DNA of 64,000 bases from NCBI GenBank assembly GCA_021234155.1, contig JAJEKV010000015.1:10932101-10996100 (forward strand). Reading direction: 5' to 3'. Below, in pieces: positions 24,575 through 36,797 of this stretch. A program made the position numbers and the translations under genes. Below the pieces are notes generated by a model. It saw nothing but the letters and a program-made list of their open reading frames with translations, made no database searches and was not told where the DNA came from. Within the stretch, counting starts at the first letter, position 1; each line of letters starts with the position of its first letter. Source of the DNA: Isoetes taiwanensis. Its lineage: Eukaryota; Streptophyta; Lycopodiopsida; Isoetales; Isoetaceae.

Positions 24575-25145
24575 TGTCATATCTGTGTTAGAGCAGGAAC
24601 ATAATTAGGCATGAGTATGGCATTAGTGGCCACGATTTCCACGACCTTAAATATGCAATGTAAATCTAAACTTGCAATATTCTTACCCTCCTAGGATCTA
24701 TTCCTTATGCTTTTAAAGATTTTTTCAGTAAATCAATTTCAAAATATCCGATCAATAATAAAGGACAAAATTGCATCATAGGCAACAGAGCATAGTGTAA
24801 AACTTTTTGCTCAAACTTGAGATCCTTCTGTTCATATTTGAGGACCATACAGGTCGATTTCTTTTGTTATGTACCCACTGGGCATATTTAAACGGATGCA
24901 ACATTGAAGTCCATGCCATTATTAAAGGTATCAGACCTTTTTGGCTAAAGATTCGCAGACGAATACCAAGGTTCAACTCCTGCATGTTCTTTCGCATCTC
25001 AAGGATGTCCAGAATTGAGATCTATTCGACTTAGCACAAAACTTCTTTTGCAGCGGGTTGGAGAAGAGAAATGTTCGCGGCAGCCTTGCGGCCGCGGCGA
25101 TAAATTTCTTGTAAAAAATAATAACAATGCCACTTCCTTATCTAA
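24575..25145. other. No gene recognised
   Basis: AT-rich sequence with short ORFs only. Confidence 0.4.
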
Positions 25146-25149
25146 TGTT

Positions 25150-25480
25150 TTTTTTTTTATATAATAAACATGAGAAGTTGGTATCCCTAGTCCCAACTTT
25201 GGCTAGCCCCGGTAATGTGCCCATAGCCTGATTACGGGCTTATGGTCTGCTGTATAGCAATTGCGCCCTTGGCATCCTATCGGTGGTGCTCCCGTGAGAA
25301 TTCCATCAAGGGTTCATTAATATTGACAATGCCCCTAGAAGCACCTGTAACATGGTGCAAAATAAGACAGTACTATAAAAAAAGTTTGAAGATTAAAGAG
25401 GCAAAGTTCTGCACGGCATGGTTGAGCTATGCTACTAATTGGTGCAAACATTCTTTTCGATAAAATGATGCACATTGTTC
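25150..25480 (-). repeat. Inverted copy of the repeat at 5596-5935
   Basis: About 320 bp match 5596-5935 on the opposite strand, including GCCCGTAATCAGG and the CACCGATAGGATGCCAAGGG segment. It is a dispersed repeat of unknown class. Conservation of the block at two loci suggests a discrete element. Confidence 0.7.
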
Positions 25481-25671
25481 ATGTACCCTTAAGATTCATA
25501 ACTTAAAGATTAAGCATGAACGCTTATCTAATCCTAATATTGAATCCAAATTGTAGCATAGAATAGATGGCTTAGTCTTATCATTATTGTTGAGAAACGT
25601 AAAGAACAATTTTCTCAACATATATAAGGCAGTTACATTTTCTGTTTGATGCTAATATTTTTCCCCTGTGA

Positions 25672-25722
25672 AAAACCCGAGAGACACGCGGTCTTTAAAA
25701 CCCGAGAGACACACGGTCTTTA
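25672..25722 (+). repeat. Two-copy tandem duplication, 25-bp period
   Basis: AAAACCCGAGAGACAC starts at 25672 and again at 25697. Confidence 0.75.
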
Positions 25723-25739
25723 AAAAGGAATAAATGAAA

Positions 25740-26180
25740 AAAAAAAAAATTTGACGCCCTTTCTTGCTCAAGCAACCGCGGGCAATCCCTTTCTTGCTCT
25801 TGCTCGCCTCGCTATGGCAAATCCGCCTTCCCGCGCCTTCCTAGCTCTCCTCCGGGCCCGCTTCGATGGCCCATTCTCAATCAGTTACGTGTAATTTTAT
25901 CGCCTCTCGCAGAATCGTTACGGCTCCTTGGCTTGTGAAGGTCGGTTATGGCGTATGGAGCCGGCTCACGAGCACTCGTAAAGCTCCATTGTCTGTTTTT
26001 TGCTTCCCCGCTCCGCACCAAAATCCAAGGCTTTTCAGATGTTTTGGGGTTTCTTCATCTTCCAGCCTTTGAACCAGTTGATCCGTGATGAGTACCCCTC
26101 CGCTTTCTTTCAGATTCGCTTGGCTTTGGAATCGTGGGAGATTATTTCCTTTCTCGCCTTTATTATGTCGTAATATTCTA
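25740..26180. other. GC-richer stretch, possibly an old 5' exon or promoter
   Basis: Base composition rises and a 68-codon plus-strand ORF (25866-26072) lies here. I recognise no domain. Confidence 0.3.
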
Positions 26181-26189
26181 ACACCAAAA

Positions 26190-26815
26190 CCATAGTTAGG
26201 AGTTAGCAGCTAGTAGTTAGCTAACGGCTAACGCCAAAATCACGGTAACTAGTTAGCTACAAAGTTAATAACGTTATTTTTTTTGCCAAAAAATATATCG
26301 ATTTTAACAATTTGAAACATGATCTTGACTAACTGATCATGTCGATTCTAAATATGCAATCAGAATTTGAAAATACTTACTCTAACATGCTAAAAAATCA
26401 GAACATACTCAAATATCGTAATATGCGTGAAGAAGAAAGATCTCTCGATACATGTCTAAAACATCTCTCGATACATGTCTAAAACCAATCATCTTACCGT
26501 CTTCGAAACCTAAAGGCTCACCTTAACCGATTTGGAGGAAAGATTGTGGTCTTAACTCATGAATCTTGTGGCTTCATTGTAGCTCCAAACAAACCAAGAC
26601 CAAAACGTAAAGGCGATTTCTACAAGCAGCTAATGCCTCTTTTTAGGTCAAGTTTTGTGCATATTTGGATTCGTCTCGGAAAAACAGGCACAATGGTTTT
26701 TTTTTTTTTTTTAAATTGACGTCTGTCATATTTTGGCCAAAAAATAACAGGTTAGTTTTTGTTAGTTAGTTAGCTAACGGCTAACGAGTTACATTTTTGG
26801 GGATAACGAGTTATC
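26190..26815. mobile_element. Possible non-autonomous DNA transposon with GTTAGCTAAC-rich ends
   Basis: Both ends carry GTTAGCTAACGGCTAAC (about 26217 and 26767), and the outer parts are rich in GTTAG/CTAAC in opposite senses. The centre is AT-rich and non-coding. It lies directly upstream of the PHT1 fragment and may explain its truncation. The exact termini and duplication are not clear. Confidence 0.35.
26440..26485 (+). repeat. Two-copy tandem duplication, 23-bp period
   Basis: ATCTCTCGATACATGTCTAA occurs twice in succession. Confidence 0.75.
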
Positions 26816-26820
26816 TGCTA

Positions 26821-27275
26821 ACCATGACCAAAACCAGGGGCTCTTTTGTCGCTGCTGTGTTTGCCATGCAAGGAATTGGAATTCTAGTCGCTGCAACCAT
26901 CTCGATTATTGTTTCTACGGCTTTTAAGAACGAATTTCCAAGACCAACTTTTGCCGAAAATCCAGTTCTGTCCACTGCTCCACAGGCTGACTTTGCGTGG
27001 AGAATTATTTTCATGGTTGGGGCGAATGAGGATGCCTGAAACAGCCAGATACACTGCTCTGGTTGAAGGCAACATACAGAAGGCCACTGCAGACATGGCC
27101 AGGGTCATGACCGTAGATCTGCAGCCAGAAACCCCTGACAAAGAGGCTGGAAAAGAACAATATGGGTTATTTAGCTGGGAATTTGCAAGGAAACATGGAA
27201 TTCAGCTCATGGGCATGATAATCTGGGATCCAAGGCAGCTCATGGGCTCCAAGGTACATGATAATCTGGGATTTG
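26821..27275 (+). pseudogene. PHT1-type phosphate transporter fragment
   Basis: PHT1 proteins are plasma-membrane H+/phosphate symporters of the major facilitator superfamily, about 520-540 residues long. Only about 140 residues of the middle survive. The first frame reads TKTRGSFVAAVFAMQGIGIL and ...SIIVSTAFKNEFP, then PQADFAWRIIFMVGA. This matches the segment around TM5 and the following PQADxxWRIIxMxGA. After a frameshift and small deletion the next frame reads GRMRMPETARYTALVEGNIQ and QYGLFSWEFARKHGIQLMG, the central loop. The PETARYT motif is intact. Both ends of the gene are missing. The 3' end has a local duplication of ATGATAATCTGGGAT. Confidence 0.8.
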
Positions 27276-27279
27276 ATTA

Positions 27280-30150
27280 AGGTTCCAGCCATCGTCACAA
27301 ATCTTACAAATACTGCAGGTGGATCGCTGTAAGAATGGCATATCCGACCTTCGCCATTGGCACAATCTGGACAGGTCCTACGGATCTCCTTCTGTTATTC
27401 CCTTCTTCTACCCATCGGTTTTCTTTCACCGCAGGCCAAGACTGACATAGCTTCCCACAGATTCGGATTTGTCTCAGGTATTTTGATGCAAAGATTTTAT
27501 TTTTCTAATATTTGATCTTTACTGCACTGTAAGTTTGTCTGCAAAAACTTCAGCTTTTGGAGACACAACGATGGTTCGCAATATCTAAAGCTAGTTTGGA
27601 TGCTCTGCAGATTTGGGAGTGGCAATCTTTAACTTTGCATCTCTATTGCGACATTCCTTATTGTATTACTGAGTACCAAGAGAGCTCCACAAGATGTTTC
27701 ACCACGCCACTTTTCCAGCCTTTTGATTTGGAGAGGATCAATTCCTTGATTCCATTTGCCCTCAAAATCATCCAAATGTCTCTTTTTTACTCCCAAATCC
27801 GTCCCGTGTCTTTTTCCGCATTTCTCCAGCTTTGTGTTTCGTTTCTTCCTTCGATCTTTCTTTTGCCATAACCCATTTCGCCATCTGATCCAATTTTTTT
27901 TGTTTGTGTCTCATTTTTGCACATCTGCTGCCTGATTCAACCGTTGGAAGATTTGCATGGCATCTAGGAAGCCCCATCTCTTGTTTGTTTTTTTGTTTTA
28001 ATGTTCTATGAGGGCAGTTTGGGAGGGTTCTTCGATTTCAAACAGGTTCAGTAGAGTCAACTGTGTAAAAAAATCCTGGAATACCTTGCACTAGACATAT
28101 AGTTTGTGGATATCGGTTATAGGGATCTGTAAATCCTTTGGCCGAAGCAAAATTGCCAAGCAAGGGAAAAAGCTCTATTCTCTTCTCCCGGATTTCACAA
28201 TTGCATTCCAGGACTCTGTTGGTATAATATATGATGGTGAGTTGTGGGTTGTAAACCAAATTATCTTTATTTTTTCTGCAATAGATATTTGGGGCAGTGG
28301 AGGTCGCGAGTTTGGGGCAAGAACTTTTGGGGCAAGGACTTTCAGGTTATTGGATCATCTGGCTCATCATCAATTTTTATATTCGTATGGTAGACTAACT
28401 CTGTGTGGCATGACTTCCTTTATTCAATTCTTATTCTAAAGTATACTTTTCTTATTTCGCTAGAAGCAAAATCTCAAAGAACTGCAGTACAAATTATTTG
28501 TAGTCCTAGGTGTCACATTTGTGGCCTTTATATCTATTTGTAACACTATTTATGCATGACATCCTTTGTTTCAGTGCAAATCATCATTTGTTTGAAGCCA
28601 TCACATGCAGCGGCAATTAAATAAGTAGGTTAATATGTCTTAGTAGGATCTGATATGATGTTGTACCAGACTTATGCGACTTGATAAAAATTGGCATTTA
28701 GGAGTTAATGCATCCATCATTTACTTATAATTGTTTCTCCCCTAGGCCTGCTGTATTTTGTGTTTTACTTTTTTTTTGTATCGGCACATATGGTCTGGAG
28801 CTCTGACTTTTTTGAAGTGCGATCTGCTTCATCCCGGGTCGAAGGTCGCTACAAATGACTTCAAATTTATGGGTCGATTCTGTGTCCTTTGTGGGCTAAC
28901 CTCACTCATTTTTGTGGCACCTCCGTGGCTTTGCATCCATCCAAAATGTTATAGAACGTGCTTAATTTGAATAATTTATAAGTCGGATGGGGATCCAAAG
29001 CTAGTGCAATACATTCGCTTTTTGTGCTAGAGAATTTTGTTTGGAGTTGAATTCGATATTTAGCACCGTAATGTGTACACAAAATTTAGCTTCCGATTTT
29101 GCATTGCAAGATTTAGATTTCATCGAGAATGGACCATCTATGAGAAACACATGACTAATCCTCCGCTTTTTTTGCAAAGATTTAGATTAATGGAACATGG
29201 CAAAGAACATTTTTTCGACATGTAGATTCAATGTTTGTCCGGCACATGAACTCAAGAGCAACCTCAGATAGACAATCGAACTCAATAGGTACCTTTACGT
29301 ACCATCGAAAAGATATTTCTCGCTCCAGCTTTTCTATCAACGCTTGGAGTGTGGTCTACTATTTAGATTCTTTTTTCAATAATGACGAAAGCAATGTCCG
29401 CCTTTTCTTTCTTCTAGATCCGAGTTCTTTATCAAGTTTTGTGTATCGTGAAGTTGTCATTTGAAAAAATTTTATTAGGTATCCATTTCCACCTTCGACA
29501 CGCTAGCGCACAATGAGAGCGCATAATGAGAGCAGAAAGGGGTGTATCATTAGCTTTTGGTGGCCATGTCTTGAGTAAATGTGTTCTTGCTTCATATGGA
29601 GAACCCCGTTTTGTTGAAGGACTAGAGTGTAGCTTTAACGTGTTCCCCCGAATTTTTATGGGGTTTTCTCCATTTACACAGCTTTCGGCAAATATCGGCA
29701 GTCATCTAGCACCTTCAGGTGAATTTGGTATTTTCTATCTTCAGTGTTTCTTGCCCAAGTTGGTTTTCTAATAAATCATAATACTGCCAGGAGATACCAT
29801 GGTGGAGAGGATGCACTTGCAAGATGGCCTAATAGAAGGGGTTCAGAATGTACACAAGACGTATTTGAATTATACTTAAAACACTTAAGTAAGCTTTTCT
29901 GTTGTATGGATATCCAGCAGCATTAGTTTGTTGTGTTGCTTGTTAGAATCAAACTGCATATGTTAGTAAATCACAACTTTTATAAATGCTATTGAAAACT
30001 TTTATAGATGCCATGGAAAATTTTAATATGTTGGGTTGGAGACAACTTATGTTTGAAAGCCAAGGCTCTAGTTGCTAGTTTAGCAAGACGCACAATGTTT
30101 ATGATGGTCCTAGATAAGCATGGTTGATATAGAGAAATAAAGCATGTTGC
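27280..30150. other. Long non-coding stretch
   Basis: Many short ORFs (up to 111 codons) occur, none with a recognisable domain. I see a small duplication TTTGGGGCAAG around 28312-28330 and nothing else I can support. Confidence 0.45.
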
Positions 30151-30170
30151 CAAGATCTTTGTGGTGAATC

Positions 30171-30370
30171 TTAGCTTTGACAGCGCTAGGCAAACCTAGC
30201 AAGTAAAATCAAACTATGGTTTTGAAACAAAGAGTAAATTAACATGTACTAGAGACATATCCTAGGAGATCCAATGGACACATTAGCCCTTTATCATTTA
30301 AGAGCATCCTCTTAGCTTTGACAGTGCTAGGCAAATCTAGCAACTAAAAGCAAACTATGGTTTTGTAGTG
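30171..30370 (+). repeat. Direct repeat, 141-bp period, with small hairpin
   Basis: TTAGCTTTGACAGCGCTAGG and about 40 following bases occur at 30171 and 30312. Each copy contains the inverted repeat GCTAGG...CCTAGC (second copy GCTAGG...TCTAGC). Confidence 0.65.
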
Positions 30371-30696
30371 ATCGCACCTCAACGTTGCATACCAATGGTG
30401 GGTCTAAAATGATCCGATGTCCGGTTACCCCCTCTTAGTCATTTTGGCCTTCTCTCGTAAATAGCATGGCATTCTTGGTCTTTAATAAGGAGTATAAAAC
30501 CCTTTGGGAGCCTATTGGCAAAGTTGTTACGATTCGTCATTCGTCATCTGCATGCTAGATTATTCGAATCCCATCAATAGTTGCTACCTTTGGCTAACGT
30601 AACGCTTCAGCCTACTATTGCCCTACTATCTATCTATCTATTTGACCCCAACACAAATACAAAATCTGTAAGGGCTTGACAACCCAATGCGCACTG

Positions 30697-30741
30697 TCCA
30701 GCTTCAATAAGAAAACATGCTTCAATAAGAAAACATGCTTC
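30697..30741 (+). repeat. Two-copy tandem duplication, about 18-bp period
   Basis: TTCAATAAGAAAACATGC is repeated twice in succession. Confidence 0.75.
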
Positions 30742-31254
30742 AGGATTTTAAGTTTATAGAGGTCATTAACCCTCACCATGACAATTATCATTTGATTCAT
30801 GTGCATTTGTATCAAACTTCATTTAGTCAGTCTCGTGGAGGAAATGCTTGCAACACTCACTTTTTGAAATAGAGGAGAGGAAGAGAATAGCCATGTAGGC
30901 CTTGGTCACGCCATGATAAATTTCTTGTAGAAGTAAATTTGATGTTGACATATGTGGTGTATTTCATTTCACACTTTGAATTCATGATGTTAAATAATCT
31001 AATATAAATAGAAGGCAATCACATCGGCCAATGCCATGTGCTTTTTAAAAAATGTAAGGAAATAATCTAAAGAAAAAAATTAAGCACGTGCCATTACCTC
31101 TACAAGGTGCACATAATCTTGAAGAATCCTCAATAATATACTTTTTGGCAAGATGCTCAAAGTCCTAATTTTTACTACAGGCCATTCACAAAGCTAAATC
31201 TCTCATAGAATAAAGTTATGTTTTGTCAATTAGATACTCGATTATCTCGTAGGA

Positions 31255-31342
31255 AATGCTAAACAATCCAATAGGAAATAAAAGGTGCTCTCGTGTCTTT
31301 GGTTAGGAAATGCTAAACAATCCAATAGGAAATAAAAGGTGC
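31255..31342 (+). repeat. Direct repeat, 54-bp spacing
   Basis: AGGAAATGCTAAACAATCCA and the following AATAAAAGGTGCT occur twice, separated by about 15 bp. The partner block at 5.5 kb has only one copy. Confidence 0.7.
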
Positions 31343-31778
31343 TGGCCAATGTCACGCGTCATTAAGAAAAGGTTGTTCTCTCCCCCTTGCTTGGTTGGTC
31401 CAACTGACTATCTATGCACCACACCAGAGAAAGCTACATGCACTTTACCAATTGGGGAAAGGAGTCTAACTAACATGGGCTGAAAATTGGCTTTACCATT
31501 TAATTTCCTCCATAATTTAGAAGCACTATTTTACTTTTGCCAAATTTGCATATTCAAGTGGAGTAGTATGGTATCTTATTGAATTTTTGCCATTTAATCT
31601 TATGCTAATGATACATATTCATTTATACAAGTGCATATGCATAAACTGCTAATTCGATCTTTCATTTGTGCATATGACATGACATAAAAAACTATTGGTG
31701 TGGTGTGTGCATCAGATGTCCAATCAGATGCTACCAATATGACATGACGAAAAAAAATGCTTCCTTTTGTCTTTACAA

Positions 31779-31960
31779 TGAGAATGAGAATGAGAATGAG
31801 AATGAGAATGAGAATGAGAATGAGAATGAGAATGAGAATGAGAATGAGAATGAGAATGAGAATGATTTTTTATCGTCCACTGAGGCCAATCGGCCTATGG
31901 AACCCATAAGGAGCGCAGCAAACTTATTACAAATGCACTCGGTTCATCTTGTAAAGAGTT
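31779..31960 (-). mobile_element. SINE-like element with (ATTCTC)n tail
   Basis: Minus-strand reading: GTAATAAGTTTGCTGCGCTC, then a CCATAGGCCGATTGGCCT hairpin (31883-31896), CAGTGGACGATAAAAAATC and about 14 units of ATTCTC. The body closely matches 4536-4620. The SSR is what gives a spurious Asn-Glu repeat ORF on the plus strand. Confidence 0.6.
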
Positions 31961-32984
31961 AGAGCATGTGCTAAAGGCCAAATACATGTGCCTAGTCCTT
32001 ATTTAAATGAAATGATCCTTCATTTAATTAAGGAGAAGAAGACAAGCCCATTCTTTGGTTGCCCGAGGACAAACCCTAGGGTTGGAGATGTGGCTATGGG
32101 GTATATCTGGAATATTCTAATCAAACGGTGAAGATGCAGGGTTTGTTATGTTTTGTAGGCTCAGATTAAGGATAGAGCTTAGGGATCATGAATTGCAGTG
32201 TTCCAACTTTCTTTCTGTTTTGCATGGTATCAGTGAAGTCAGAGCTGTGTTCCTCTAATTGTAGAAGCAACAACTGCTCCCGCTCTCCAAATCGGAAATT
32301 TTCCCTTCGAATCGACTAGATTGTTGTAGGTTTTATGCTTCTCAGAGCTTATGTTTTTTCCATGCAAGATATGGCAGATTTTGAACCATGAAGGCTTGTG
32401 CTTTGCATGCAAGTTTTAAAGATATCTATATGTATACACCTCCGGAGAGAAAAAATCCGGCAAATGATTTGTACATGAAACATTATTCTACGGATACCTT
32501 AAAAATACTAGATTATTCACCCCCAATAAATGGAAAATGGGTCTGACCTTTAAACGAAAAGGAGTTTTCCTATTTTGGTGTGTTATGGGAGATGTTTTAT
32601 TGGTTTGAAAAAAAAAAATAGAAAAACAAAAAAACATTGGCAAGTTTATGAATGATATGTAAACCATTAAATATAACATAAATCCCATAACACACGGAAA
32701 CAAAAATTTTCAAATTTTTTTTTTCCAATACAAAAAACAACTGACAATAATCCAATTCTACTATGCAAAAACAACCAACCCAGCATCAACCCAGTTCCAC
32801 TGCTTTGCTAAAAATCAATCCAGCATCAATCCAGGTTAAATCCAGGATTTCGCCACCAGCAGATACTTATTATATTATCTTTTATACAGAATTCAGTGGA
32901 CCATGACATGCTACAGCGCTGCCACTCCTCTTCACAAGCCTCCATATTTGGCTAGGCTAAATCAACTCTCCAATAGTAGGTATA

Positions 32985-34280
32985 AGCAGGACTTGAGAAG
33001 GGAGCCCTTTTCTCCTTTAGGTATTAGCAGGGCTCAAGAGGGGCGATTTGTTGCTTGTAACAAACCGATTGAGGGAATATAATTGAACTTCGGAAAACCA
33101 CAGGATTTCTTCGAAGAAAAGAAAAAAATAGAACATTCCCAAGGGGTTTCTTCGCAGCAAAAGCAGGGGCTTCTATAGCAAAAGCAAAAATAAGAGCTTA
33201 GAGTGGCTACCCATTAGCATCACACTCGAGTTTCAGACCTGTTTCATGTCAACAATCACAGGTTTAGCAAATGAAGACCATTCCCATTTTCAATGGGGTT
33301 TCTTACCTGTTCCCTTCCAACGAGAGAGCAATGAACCCTAGAAGATAGTTGGTTTGAATGTGCAAGAAAATTGAAAGCCGTTTAAATGACAAACTCCAGG
33401 ACAAACTCAATTTTTCATATCTAGTGATGTGCATCTGAAAATTTTGTGGATGCCGTGCCATCTCACCCCAGTTGAATGCCAATATAAGCAACGAGAACGA
33501 CAAATCTTGTAGTTGAGATGAACTCTGGTAAAAGACCCTAATGGAGACAAATCTTGTAGTTGAGATGAACTCTGGTAAAAGACCCTAATGGAGATGGGCC
33601 CTTATGTAGGCGGAAAAAAGAAAAAGGTGAGGAAAATGACATGGGAAGGCAAATCCATGGATATGAGAAACAAGAGGGAACAGAAAGAAGCGACAAAATG
33701 AAAAGCCCAGAATTAGTCTATTGAGAATTGGTCTTGGAATTATAGACTACCTAAAACTCTAGATTTGCTGGAGCTACAAAATTACAGCCCGTTTGTGTAA
33801 CTGGGCAATCACTTTGTCTTTATTCAATTTACAATGTCAATGCTTGTACGGCTTCAACATGGTCAGGTTCAACATGGTCTAGGTGGGTGGATCGACTTTT
33901 GCCAAGAAGAGTGGTGCATGTAACGGTTTTTTTTAGGTTTAGCAGGAAACAAATGGATGTTTTTAGAGAAGATTGCAAGTAAAACATAGGTGCAAAAAAG
34001 ATTTGAGCCTTTGCTCAGCGTGCATCCTACAAATCGAGAGCCAAAAACTATTGTGGAGCCCCAAACCGCAACAGAGGAGGAATTATGTGCAAGGAAAAGG
34101 CTTGGGTAAAATGACAATCCCACAATTTTGACCAGTTAGAACATCCCAATTATGAGTTTAAATCATGCCTAAGTTAAAAAGAAATATTGATGGCAGCGGA
34201 TTGGCTCTGGACAAGAAAAGGCAAGGACAAGGCCAAAATGCAAACAAGGAAAGCAAGGCTTCGCAACAAAATAAGTGATT
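32985..34280. other. No gene recognised
   Basis: Non-coding, with one tandem duplication listed separately. Confidence 0.4.
33499..33593 (+). repeat. Two-copy tandem duplication, 47-bp period
   Basis: GACAAATCTTGTAGTTGAGA and the rest of the unit occur at 33499 and 33546 without visible differences. Confidence 0.85.
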
Positions 34281-34282
34281 TC

Positions 34283-34467
34283 TTTTGCAAGATTTCAATT
34301 GAACCAGCCCTTTACAATCTGAGCACATATTTCTACAACTGAACATTAATATCTCAACTAACTTTAGAATATATCGTATTTACAACGTATACTTTTTTAT
34401 AAGCAGAATCTGAGACTGTTATTTCTAACAGAGGAATAAGCAGAATCTGAGACTGTTATTTCTAACA
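34283..34467 (-). repeat. Copia 3' LTR with a 38-bp terminal duplication
   Basis: The LTR begins TGTTAGAAATAAC at 34467. The terminal segment containing AAGCAGAATCTGAGACTG is present twice in tandem. About 40 bp expected at the other end, relative to the 5' LTR, are missing. Confidence 0.65.
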
Positions 34468-34507
34468 GTTCCTCTCTCTGCTTATTATGAGGACTCCCTC
34501 TTTCTGA

Positions 34508-34870
34508 TCATGCTGAGGACTCCACACCCAAGCTTTTTCGATGTTGCTCAAACTTTTCTTTGATCAAGGGCTTGGTGAGGAGATCTGCAGGCATTTCTTT
34601 GGTTGGAATGTACTGCATCAGGATTGTTCGATCTATAACCTTTTCTCTGGTGAAATGGTGATGTATAGAGATATGTTTGGACCTGTGATGATGAATTGTA
34701 TTCTTAGTCAATGCAATGCTATTGTAGCTATTGTTGGTTCCTTATGTGCATACCCAATTTTTGCTAAGAATTGTCTGAGCCAAACAGTTTCTCATACTAC
34801 AGCTGAGGTAGCCATGTACTCAGCCTCACATGAAGACAGTGCTACAAATGTTTGTAGCTTGTCCAAGTGA
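34508..34870 (-). pseudogene. Copia RNase H C-terminal segment
   Basis: The minus-strand peptide SKHISIHHHFTREKV followed by ILMQYIPTKEMPADLLTKPL is the diagnostic end of Copia polyproteins (KHIDIRxHFIRE...LADxLTKPL). An upstream frame (about 34.9 kb) contains WAGDQDSRRSTTGF, the RNase H core. A frameshift separates them. Confidence 0.8.
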
Positions 34871-34994
34871 CAGTGGCACCATGTAATATGACACAAAAAC
34901 CTGTGGTTGATCTCCTAGAGTCCTGATCTCCTGCCCAAATCCCATGTGAACGTCGTTCCCAATAACTTGTTTCTGCAAAATCAACAAAAGGATT

Positions 34995-35531
34995 TCAGTT
35001 TTTGAGATGGAAGCCATAGCTCCAACATCCATCAACCATACTAGAGAGATGATGTTTCTTTGAAGGCATGATACATAGAGTACTTATGATAAATCTCTGG
35101 CTTTGTCTGCAAATTGAAGAGTTGCAGTTCCTGTTTTTTGCCATCTTTAATCCAGATGCAATTCCATTTACACTCTTCTCATGAATTTCTTTTTCGTAAT
35201 CCCTTAGCCACTCCTTGCAGTTCAACATCAAATGGATTGCAGAGTCTAGTATCCATGTTCTATTGGAATTTTGTGTAGCAGTGAATGCGGTAGCCTGCAT
35301 GCTTTCTACATCAGCTACCATCCCTTGTGGCACATCACAATCAAGCTCAACTTCATCTTCAGTATCTGATGCACTCTCATCCCATCTGGCTTTGAGAAAA
35401 TTTTTTGTACAGACCATGCATCTCAACTTTATCCCCACCATACAGTGCAGCCAAGTTGGCCTCTGCCTCACTGTCACATCATCCTCAGCCTTTGTCATCT
35501 TCAGCCATATGGGCACTTGATGTTTTTCCAT
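34995..35531 (-). pseudogene. Copia gag-protease junction
   Basis: A 178-codon ORF contains NSNRTWILDSAIHLMLNCKE, resembling the aspartic-protease region of Copia (normally WxxDSGAxxHM). The catalytic DSG is DSA here, so the protease would be inactive as read. The ORF runs on into sequence unrelated to integrase, consistent with the internal deletion. Confidence 0.65.
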
Positions 35532-35635
35532 TATTCCACTTCTTCTCTATGATACTAGAGGATCATCTCCTTCCTTCATCTTGGCATTAATGAAATTCTG
35601 TCTCCTTCCTTCATCTTAACATTAATGAAATTCTG

Positions 35636-35926
35636 CTACAGAAATAATTTCTGCGAGGTATTGTGAGTCCTGAAGGTTTTCTTCAAGCAATCCCATCCCC
35701 CTTTTGCAGCTTCTTTGAGCCTTACTAACGGGATTTGCCCATCTCTTAAGCCAAAGATCATTGATGTCTTGGCTCTGCTATCTTTCTTCTTCCAAGCAGT
35801 CAAAAGAGCCATCTCTGCTACTAAAGGGATCCCACACACCACATCCCACACATCTCCAAAACTATACAGCAGCATTAGAACGATCAAGCTTCTCCAAATT
35901 CTGAGATCTATTTCAAGCTTCGCCAT
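35636..35926 (-). pseudogene. Copia gag, internally deleted
   Basis: This starts MAKLEIDLRIW at 35926 and soon continues FGDVWDVVCG, KKKDSRAKTSMIFGLRDGQ and KEAAKGGWDCLKKTFRTHN. About 30-35 residues present in the 19.9-kb copy (the ...MQAVLEERD... part) are reduced, so this gag is shortened although mostly in frame. Confidence 0.65.
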
Positions 35927-35997
35927 TATACAAACTCCACTGCCTGATTCAAACACCTCTTCTTGATCTCTTCGTTTGTCCTCACGCTCTAATACCA

Positions 35998-36154
35998 TAA
36001 AACAATGAGACTCCAAGAAAAGCGCCCAAGATTTCAATTGAACCAGCCCTTTACAATATGAGCACGTAGCTCTATATTTGGTTTCTACAACTAAACATTA
36101 ATATCTCAACGTATACTTTTTAATAAGCAAAATCTGAGTTTGTTATTTCTAACA
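35998..36154 (-). repeat. Copia 5' LTR
   Basis: This is a 157-bp LTR, starting TGTTAGAAATAAC at 36154 (minus strand) and ending beside the primer-binding site 35986-35997. It serves as the undisturbed reference for the LTRs at 109-262 and 19962-20190. Confidence 0.7.
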
Positions 36155-36797
36155 TGTATCACGTAAAAATAGTTGTGTTTGGAATGTTTATGCCCGCTTC
36201 TAAATAGAATTCCCTCGTATCTGTGGTACATTAGCTTCAGAAGATGAGATTTGCTTTAACCGAACATTCCAGCTTCTTGCTTCCCAATAGAGGATTTCGG
36301 TGTGCTTTTGGTATCTGTCTGTACATCCAGTTTCTGGCTTATGCAAATGTCTCCAGTACCAGTATCCCTAATCTGCCTTCTCAGCAGCACTTCTCTAACC
36401 GGATCTGCAAAATCTGGCTCCTGCTCAGATGAATCTTGGTGATGACTCACGCTTTTGCTCCAACAAAATAGTCCGTTGGCTTTTATGTAAAAATAAGGCC
36501 TTCTCTATTTTAAGACTTCTTCTATGTACGTAAAATCAAGGTAGCAGCAATTTAGCTGCGTCCATCAATCACGCCGCGCCACGTGTCACTTATTCTTTTA
36601 AAGAATGTTAAAGAAAATTTCAAGCAACGACGAGCAAAATTTTTACTGCGGCGTTCTTCCTGCGTTCTTCTTTCAGCTGAAGATTCTGAGTTTTTACTCC
36701 ACATTCTGGAGCTTTCACCTCGAATTCTGGCCGATTCACCTCGCATTCTGCCATATTTCACCTCGCTGAATTGCTGCTACCTTTGATTTCACGTTTT

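Larger units (their letters stand above)
31220..32985 (-). repeat. LTR-element block, inverted partner of 3530-5575
   Basis: This matches 3530-5575 in reverse orientation. On the plus strand TGGTATCAGTGAAGTCAGAG at 32225 resembles a Met-tRNA primer-binding site, so the sequence before it is probably an LTR. It carries a SINE-like insertion at about 31779-31960 and a local duplication at 31255-31340 (39-bp unit). No long ORF remains. Confidence 0.6.
34283..36154 (-). mobile_element. Copia element with internal deletion (no integrase or RT)
   Basis: Minus-strand order: 5' LTR (36154-35998), primer-binding site (35997-35986), gag from 35926, protease-region ORF (35531-34995), then directly the RNase H C-terminus (34870-34508), a purine-rich tract (AGAGAGAGGAAC) and the 3' LTR (34467-34283, truncated). 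Integrase and reverse transcriptase are absent. With two LTRs and primer sites present it could be trans-mobilised in principle, but frames are damaged. Its 5' part is within the 35.9-kb segmental duplication. Confidence 0.75.

Noticed and set aside
31705-31962. 85-codon ORF with an Asn-Glu repeat
   Set aside because: It is produced by the (GAGAAT)n microsatellite tail of a SINE-like element.
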